Source: Candidatus Bipolaricaulota bacterium
GTDB lineage: Bacteria > Bipolaricaulota > Bipolaricaulia > M55B111
Length of the DNA stretch: 17,743 nucleotides
Assembly: GCA_018334615.1 (NCBI GenBank)
Contig: JAGXLP010000010.1
Coordinates: 1-17,743 of the forward strand
Direction of reading: 5' to 3'
Below are positions 15,148 to 17,743 of the stretch, piece by piece; position 1 is the stretch's first letter; each line of letters opens with the position of its first letter. Below the pieces are notes generated by a model. The model made no database searches. It was not told the DNA's origin and worked only from the letters and a program-made list of their open reading frames with translations. The translations under genes were made by a program, and so were the position numbers.

Positions 15148-16044
15148 CTAACTATCCTCAAATTTTTCGCTTTTAAGGGCTCTGGCTTTGTCTTTGGCTA
15201 TGGAATTGATAAGAGGGTAACCTTCCTCAGTTGGGCGTGAAAGAACTTTATCAATTAGTTCTCGGGCGCGGCCTTCTTCTCCTTTTTTGAGGGCATAGTA
15301 TTTGGCGTAGGAAAAGTAATTTTCCAGACACTCAGGGGCAATTTCGATTGCTCGTTCAAAGTGGTTACGGGCACCCTCCCAGGAAAGATCGTGTTTAGGA
15401 ATCAAAAAAGAAAACGGATGGCCCAATATCTCACCTGCGATGGAACCGAGGGCTCTGTGCGCCCCACCACCCAGGTATTCCTCATCCAGCTCGAGAACTC
15501 GGCGATTTACCGAGACAAGTGCGGACAAATTGCCCAGAGAATTTAACGCTCCCTTCCTTTCCGACAGACGACCCAAATTCGCTCCGATCCAAAAAAGCCC
15601 CTCTACGTCAACAACAGATTCCGGCAACTCCTTTAGAGCCCTAAAACCTTTTTTCTCATATAGATCATCAAAATCCTCGTTGGTCCGGAGGCTTTTTAAC
15701 CCGTAGTTGTATCCGGTATCGTACGCGGATGTCTCTTCCTTTTTCGAATCCAGGTAAGCTTCCGCCAGGGCAAAGTAACCCAGGGAAAGTCTATTCAAAG
15801 CATGTGCGTTACCGGGGTCAAGCTTCAACACCCTTTTATAGATACGGATTGCCTTCTCGAGTTGATCTTTCGTCCTTAATTCGTTCCTTGCTTTACTTGC
15901 AGCTTCGTCCGCCCGGTCTATGAGTTCCCGAAGTTGATCGCTCTCCGTTGCTTCCGGGCCTTTTCCGGGGTTACAGATTAAGCAAAAAAGGAGAAATAAA
16001 AACACAAGAAAAAAGAGTCGGGATAAATTAACGCCATTTCTCAT
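15148..16044 (-). CDS. Exported TPR protein, TRAP transporter TatT-like family
   Basis: The 298-residue protein begins with a signal or anchor segment (about residues 9-25, LFFLVFLFLLFCLIC) and is otherwise helical. TPR-like repeats are visible: IRIYKRVLKLDPGNAHALNRLSLGYFALAEAY near 67-98 and ARNHFERAIEIAPECLENYFSYAKYYALKKG near 226-256. The central GLFWIGANLGRLSERKG segment resembles TatT, the periplasmic T-component of some TRAP transporters. No TRAP substrate-binding or membrane subunits are in the window, so the role is open. The Cys in CLICNP is not a classical lipobox because Ile precedes it. ATG 16044 has its own promoter. The insertion sequence ends about 120 bases upstream, leaving this promoter intact. 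Confidence 0.7.
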   Translation of the reverse strand: MRNGVNLSRLFFLVFLFLLFCLICNPGKGPEATESDQLRELIDRADEAASKARNELRTKDQLEKAIRIYKRVLKLDPGNAHALNRLSLGYFALAEAYLDSKKEETSAYDTGYNYGLKSLRTNEDFDDLYEKKGFRALKELPESVVDVEGLFWIGANLGRLSERKGALNSLGNLSALVSVNRRVLELDEEYLGGGAHRALGSIAGEILGHPFSFLIPKHDLSWEGARNHFERAIEIAPECLENYFSYAKYYALKKGEEGRARELIDKVLSRPTEEGYPLINSIAKDKARALKSEKFEDS

Positions 16045-16068
16045 TATAATTGATATCCTATAGCTTAG

Positions 16069-16096
16069 ATTATACGGAGAAAGGAAAGTAGAACAA
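16069..16096 (-). promoter_or_regulatory. Promoter for the TatT-like gene
   Basis: On the minus strand TTGTTC (16091-16096) and TATAAT (16069-16074) are 16 bases apart. The -10 is perfect and the -35 is a partial match. The transcript would start near 16062, about 18 bases before the ATG. The IS110 element lies just upstream but does not disrupt it. Confidence 0.6.
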
Positions 16097-16151
16097 ACAC
16101 TCCTGCCAGAGTAATGTTCTTCACCATTCTCCGACCAGGGAGGGTCAATTA

Positions 16152-16163
16152 CCCCGCACCAAG
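16152..16163 (-). repeat. Target palindrome half and right-end core of the IS110 element
   Basis: On the minus strand the sequence CT-TGGTGCGGGG follows the element's right end. GGTGCGGGG (16152-16160) is the exact reverse complement of CCCCGCACC beyond the other end (17734-17742). I interpret the two as halves of one palindromic target rather than terminal repeats of the element. Confidence 0.65.
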
Positions 16164-16177
16164 AGACTATGGGGTAA

Positions 16178-16183
16178 AGTCAA
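16178..16183 (-). promoter_or_regulatory. -35 half of a junction promoter in the right end
   Basis: TTGACT on the minus strand overlaps the transposase stop codon (TGA 16180-16182). It lies 18 bases from TATGAT at the other end once the two element ends are joined in a circle. Alone it has no good -10 partner, since the following sequence in the integrated state is flanking DNA. Confidence 0.55.
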
Positions 16184-17508
16184 GTCTCACCTCCAGCAAG
16201 TTGATAATTTGGAATCTTTTCACCATTATTGGTTTTGGGGGAGGACTCGGATGACCTCTCATCTTCTGGATAACGTCCAGATTGAGGCTTCCGGGTTCTC
16301 CCTTCTTCTTTTTCACTTCTCTCTTGCTCGTAGTTTGGATCGAACTCTTCGCCCGAGGTAAGTATCCCGTAGATGATATGAACCAGTTTTCTCATGCAGG
16401 AGCCAAGGGCCACCATTCTGTCCTTACCTTTCGCCAGTTGCTTCTCGTAGTGTCTTTTAATGACCGGGTTACATGTAACCGCGGACATGGTGGAGGTAAA
16501 TACGGCACATTTTAGCCTGGGATTACCCTTCTTGGTCATGTCAGGATGGGGATCCTCGTAATTTCCGGACTCGGATAGTTCCGGGTAGGCACCAACGTAG
16601 CCGTTTAGCTTGGTGGCGGTGGCAAACCTGTTGACGTCCCATATTTCGGTGGTCATTACGGCAGCATTTACCGGGCCAATACCGTCTATGGTAGTTAATT
16701 TATTGGGAGCGATCTCCTTGAAACTATCCTCTATTCTATTGTCCAGATTTTCTACCTCCCGCTTGACTGATGAAAGTTGTTGGGCCAGGTGTCTTATAGT
16801 TATCTCGATTTCAGGCCCGTAGCCCTCTCCTACGGTGTTTTTTGCCAGATCGATTAGCTTTTTTGCTTTCACTTCTCCCAGCTTGTGGTTTATCTTGCCG
16901 TAACACAAGCTGGCAAGTTCGTCTACCTCCAGCTTGGCAATCTCTTTTGGCCCGGGGTACTCCCTTAAGATTGCAAGGGAACTGACCGCCGATAATTTGC
17001 CGAAAATCTCGGAGTATTCGGGAAATACTCCAACCAGTACGTGGTCTAGTTGTTGGATTAATCTGGTCTTCTCCTCTACCCGGGAGGATCTATACCGGCA
17101 GAGCCTCCTTAAACTGCGCAACCTCTTGTTCGTCCTCGGAGTTGACTGGGGCTTAAACCTCAGGACGTATCTGGCAATTGCCTTGGCGTCAGCTGAGTCA
17201 GTCTTTACCTTGGATAATTTCATCCTCTTGAATTGGTGGATCTCGTTTGGGTTGATTAGGCTGAGGGTGATATCCAGTTTCTCCCGTAAGCCCATTAGGT
17301 AGTCAAATACCGGCTTCCAGTAGCTTCCGGTAGCCTCCAGGCCAAGGTGAATATTTTCCCCGCAGGTTGAGAGGAACTTCTCCAGTTCCCCAAAGCCATC
17401 CTTGTCATTGGTGATCGTAGTTTTGTAAACCGGATCATCCTCCTCTTTCTCAATTGCGTAGACGGCATGTTTCTCTGAACCCACATCGATGCCGACATAT
17501 GTACTCAT
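16180..17508 (-). CDS. IS110-family transposase (DEDD recombinase)
   Basis: Bridge-RNA-guided recombinase that excises and inserts the element. The 442-residue protein has an N-terminal RuvC-like DEDD domain: Asp8 (GIDVGSEKH), Glu58 (LGLEATGSYW), Asp104 and Asp107 (KTDSADAKAIARY). A helical, coiled-coil-like middle follows (about 130-265). The C-terminal Transposase_20 domain begins LTTIDGIGPVNAAVMTTEIW (271-290) and includes GYVGAYPELSESGN, where Ser314 is the likely catalytic serine, and KKGNPRLK. A charged, disordered tail of about 45 residues makes it longer than IS621. ATG 17508 is chosen over 17526 because GGAGGAG (17517-17523) lies eight bases upstream. All key residues are present, so it appears intact. 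Confidence 0.95.
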   Translation of the reverse strand: MSTYVGIDVGSEKHAVYAIEKEEDDPVYKTTITNDKDGFGELEKFLSTCGENIHLGLEATGSYWKPVFDYLMGLREKLDITLSLINPNEIHQFKRMKLSKVKTDSADAKAIARYVLRFKPQSTPRTNKRLRSLRRLCRYRSSRVEEKTRLIQQLDHVLVGVFPEYSEIFGKLSAVSSLAILREYPGPKEIAKLEVDELASLCYGKINHKLGEVKAKKLIDLAKNTVGEGYGPEIEITIRHLAQQLSSVKREVENLDNRIEDSFKEIAPNKLTTIDGIGPVNAAVMTTEIWDVNRFATATKLNGYVGAYPELSESGNYEDPHPDMTKKGNPRLKCAVFTSTMSAVTCNPVIKRHYEKQLAKGKDRMVALGSCMRKLVHIIYGILTSGEEFDPNYEQERSEKEEGRTRKPQSGRYPEDERSSESSPKTNNGEKIPNYQLAGGET

Positions 17509-17573
17509 GTTTGTGACTCCTCCCATAGTCTGATATTGATTGCAGGATGACTTCCCGGCTTCCCATGAGCCTG

Positions 17574-17618
17574 GCCTTGCGTATGAGAGGTCTGTGCCTC
17601 AAGAGACCGTATTAAGGC
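17574..17618 (-). other. Donor-binding loop of the predicted bridge RNA
   Basis: Outer stem GCCTT (17614-17618) pairs with AAGGC (17574-17578), and distal stem GAGG (17597-17600) pairs with CCTC (17587-17590) around loop CACAGA. Left internal-loop guide GTCTCTTG (17600-17607) is identical to the joined donor ends (GTCT from the right end, CT core, TG from the left end). Right guide TCATAC (17581-17586) is fully complementary to GTATGA at 17726-17731 in the left end. Confidence 0.65.
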
Positions 17619-17630
17619 TTATCCGGGAGC

Positions 17631-17690
17631 AGGAAGGAGCATTCTTGGTGTAGAGGTCAAAGCCTCACGGTGCTAGGGTAGCTCTTTCCT
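17631..17690 (-). other. Target-binding loop of the predicted bridge RNA
   Basis: Outer stem AGGAAAGAGC (17681-17690) pairs with GCTCCTTCCT (17631-17640), ten positions with one A-C mismatch. Distal stem GAGG (17663-17666) pairs with CCTC (17653-17656) around loop CTTTGA. Right guide CACCAAG (17644-17650) is complementary to CTTGGTG at 16157-16163, core plus right flank. Left guide GCACC (17669-17673) is identical to GCACC at 17734-17738 in the left flank. The left match is short. Confidence 0.6.
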
Positions 17691-17724
17691 ACAACCGGGT
17701 ATTAGCCTAAGGGGTATCGTTTAC

Positions 17725-17730
17725 ATCATA
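17725..17730 (-). promoter_or_regulatory. -10 half of a junction promoter in the left end
   Basis: TATGAT on the minus strand lies three bases inside the CT core. Joined to the right end it forms TTGACT-18 bp-TATGAT, pointing into the predicted bridge RNA. In the integrated copy any -35 would have to come from the flanking DNA. Confidence 0.55.
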
Positions 17731-17742
17731 CAAGGTGCGGGG
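17731..17742 (-). repeat. Target palindrome half and left-end core of the IS110 element
   Basis: On the minus strand CCCCGCAC precedes the CT core (17733-17734). CCCCGCACC (17734-17742) is the mirror of GGTGCGGGG at 16152-16160. The window stops one base beyond this arm, so the full flank cannot be seen. Confidence 0.65.
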
Positions 17743-17743
17743 C

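Larger units (their letters stand above)
17535..17718 (-). ncRNA. Predicted bridge RNA of the IS110 element
   Basis: The minus strand 5' of the transposase carries two consecutive stem-internal-loop structures with the bridge RNA layout: a target-binding loop (17631-17690) then a donor-binding loop (17574-17618). Their internal loops match the insertion-site flanks and the element's joined ends. The predicted start near 17718 follows the junction promoter. The 3' limit is uncertain and is set before the transposase ribosome-binding site, giving about 180 bases, close to what I recall for IS621. Both loops carry the same distal stem, GAGG/CCTC. The placement 5' of the transposase fits the IS110 rather than the IS1111 group. 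Structure and guides were read by eye. Confidence 0.7.
16162..17734 (-). mobile_element. IS110-family insertion sequence (IS110/IS621-like group)
   Basis: A complete element of about 1.57 kb is inferred. It holds one DEDD transposase gene, a non-coding 5' region of about 220 bases, and a short 3' region that begins at the transposase stop. The ends were placed by comparing both flanks. The left end (minus-strand reading) is CACCTTGTATGATG and the right end is CATAGTCTCTTGGTG, both sharing CTTG. With a CT core, removing the element restores CCCCGCACC-TT-GGTGCGGGG. There are no long terminal inverted repeats and no target duplication beyond the shared CTTG, as is usual in this family. The exact core dinucleotide within CTTG cannot be fixed from one copy. 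Confidence 0.82.

Noticed and set aside
16152..17742. CCCCGCACC/GGTGCGGGG as terminal inverted repeats of the IS (IS1111-type)
   Set aside because: The long non-coding region is 5' of the transposase, as in the IS110 group, and the bridge RNA guides place the ends inside these arms. It remains the main alternative until other copies are compared.
1..17743. CRISPR array, prophage or defence system
   Set aside because: No regularly spaced direct repeats, cas-like genes, phage structural genes or recognised defence domains are present; the only mobile unit is the IS110 element.

Overview
The window is bacterial chromosomal DNA, mostly housekeeping genes in short, strand-switching operons, ending in one insertion sequence. 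Genes carry Shine-Dalgarno sites, several start with TTG or GTG, and most intergenic promoters look like ordinary sigma-70/sigma-A boxes. Many proteins are rich in Asp and Glu: the S1 protein, the L9 tail, the N-terminus of FtsH. This hints at a salt-adapted bacterium, but I cannot name the taxon. The gene mix (cmk-plsC-S1-plsY, yicC-gmk, MurJ, a MEMO-family protein, a TatT-like TPR protein) does not fit one familiar reference genome.

Layout. (1) 1-3816, plus strand: the end of an unidentified gene, then cmk, plsC, a six-domain S1 protein with its own promoter, and plsY. These serve nucleotide, phospholipid and translation functions. (2) 3871-6709, minus strand: a MEMO-family gene, yicC, gmk and acpS, read from a clear promoter just upstream of the MEMO gene. 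(3) 6884-10956, plus strand: a promoter, tRNA-Gln(CUG), tRNA-Glu(CUC), then ftsH with its own promoter, dxr, and a small Cys-rich protein. (4) 11020-14785, minus strand: rplI, a membrane-anchored phosphodiester-glycosidase-like protein, and murJ coupled to it by an ATGA overlap. A 360-base structured leader lies upstream of rplI. (5) 15148-16044, minus strand: a TatT-like TPR protein with its own promoter. (6) 16162-17734, minus strand: an IS110-family element.

The most interesting part is the IS110 element. The non-coding stretch 5' of its transposase folds, by eye, into two stem-internal-loop structures with the layout of a bridge RNA. The guide segments of one loop match the DNA flanking the insertion. 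Those of the other match the element's own joined ends. Rejoining the flanks gives a perfect 9-bp-arm palindrome (CCCCGCACC-TT-GGTGCGGGG), so the element appears to sit inside a hairpin sequence. Joining the element ends creates a near-consensus promoter (TTGACT-18 bp-TATGAT) pointing into the RNA. These four observations support one another.
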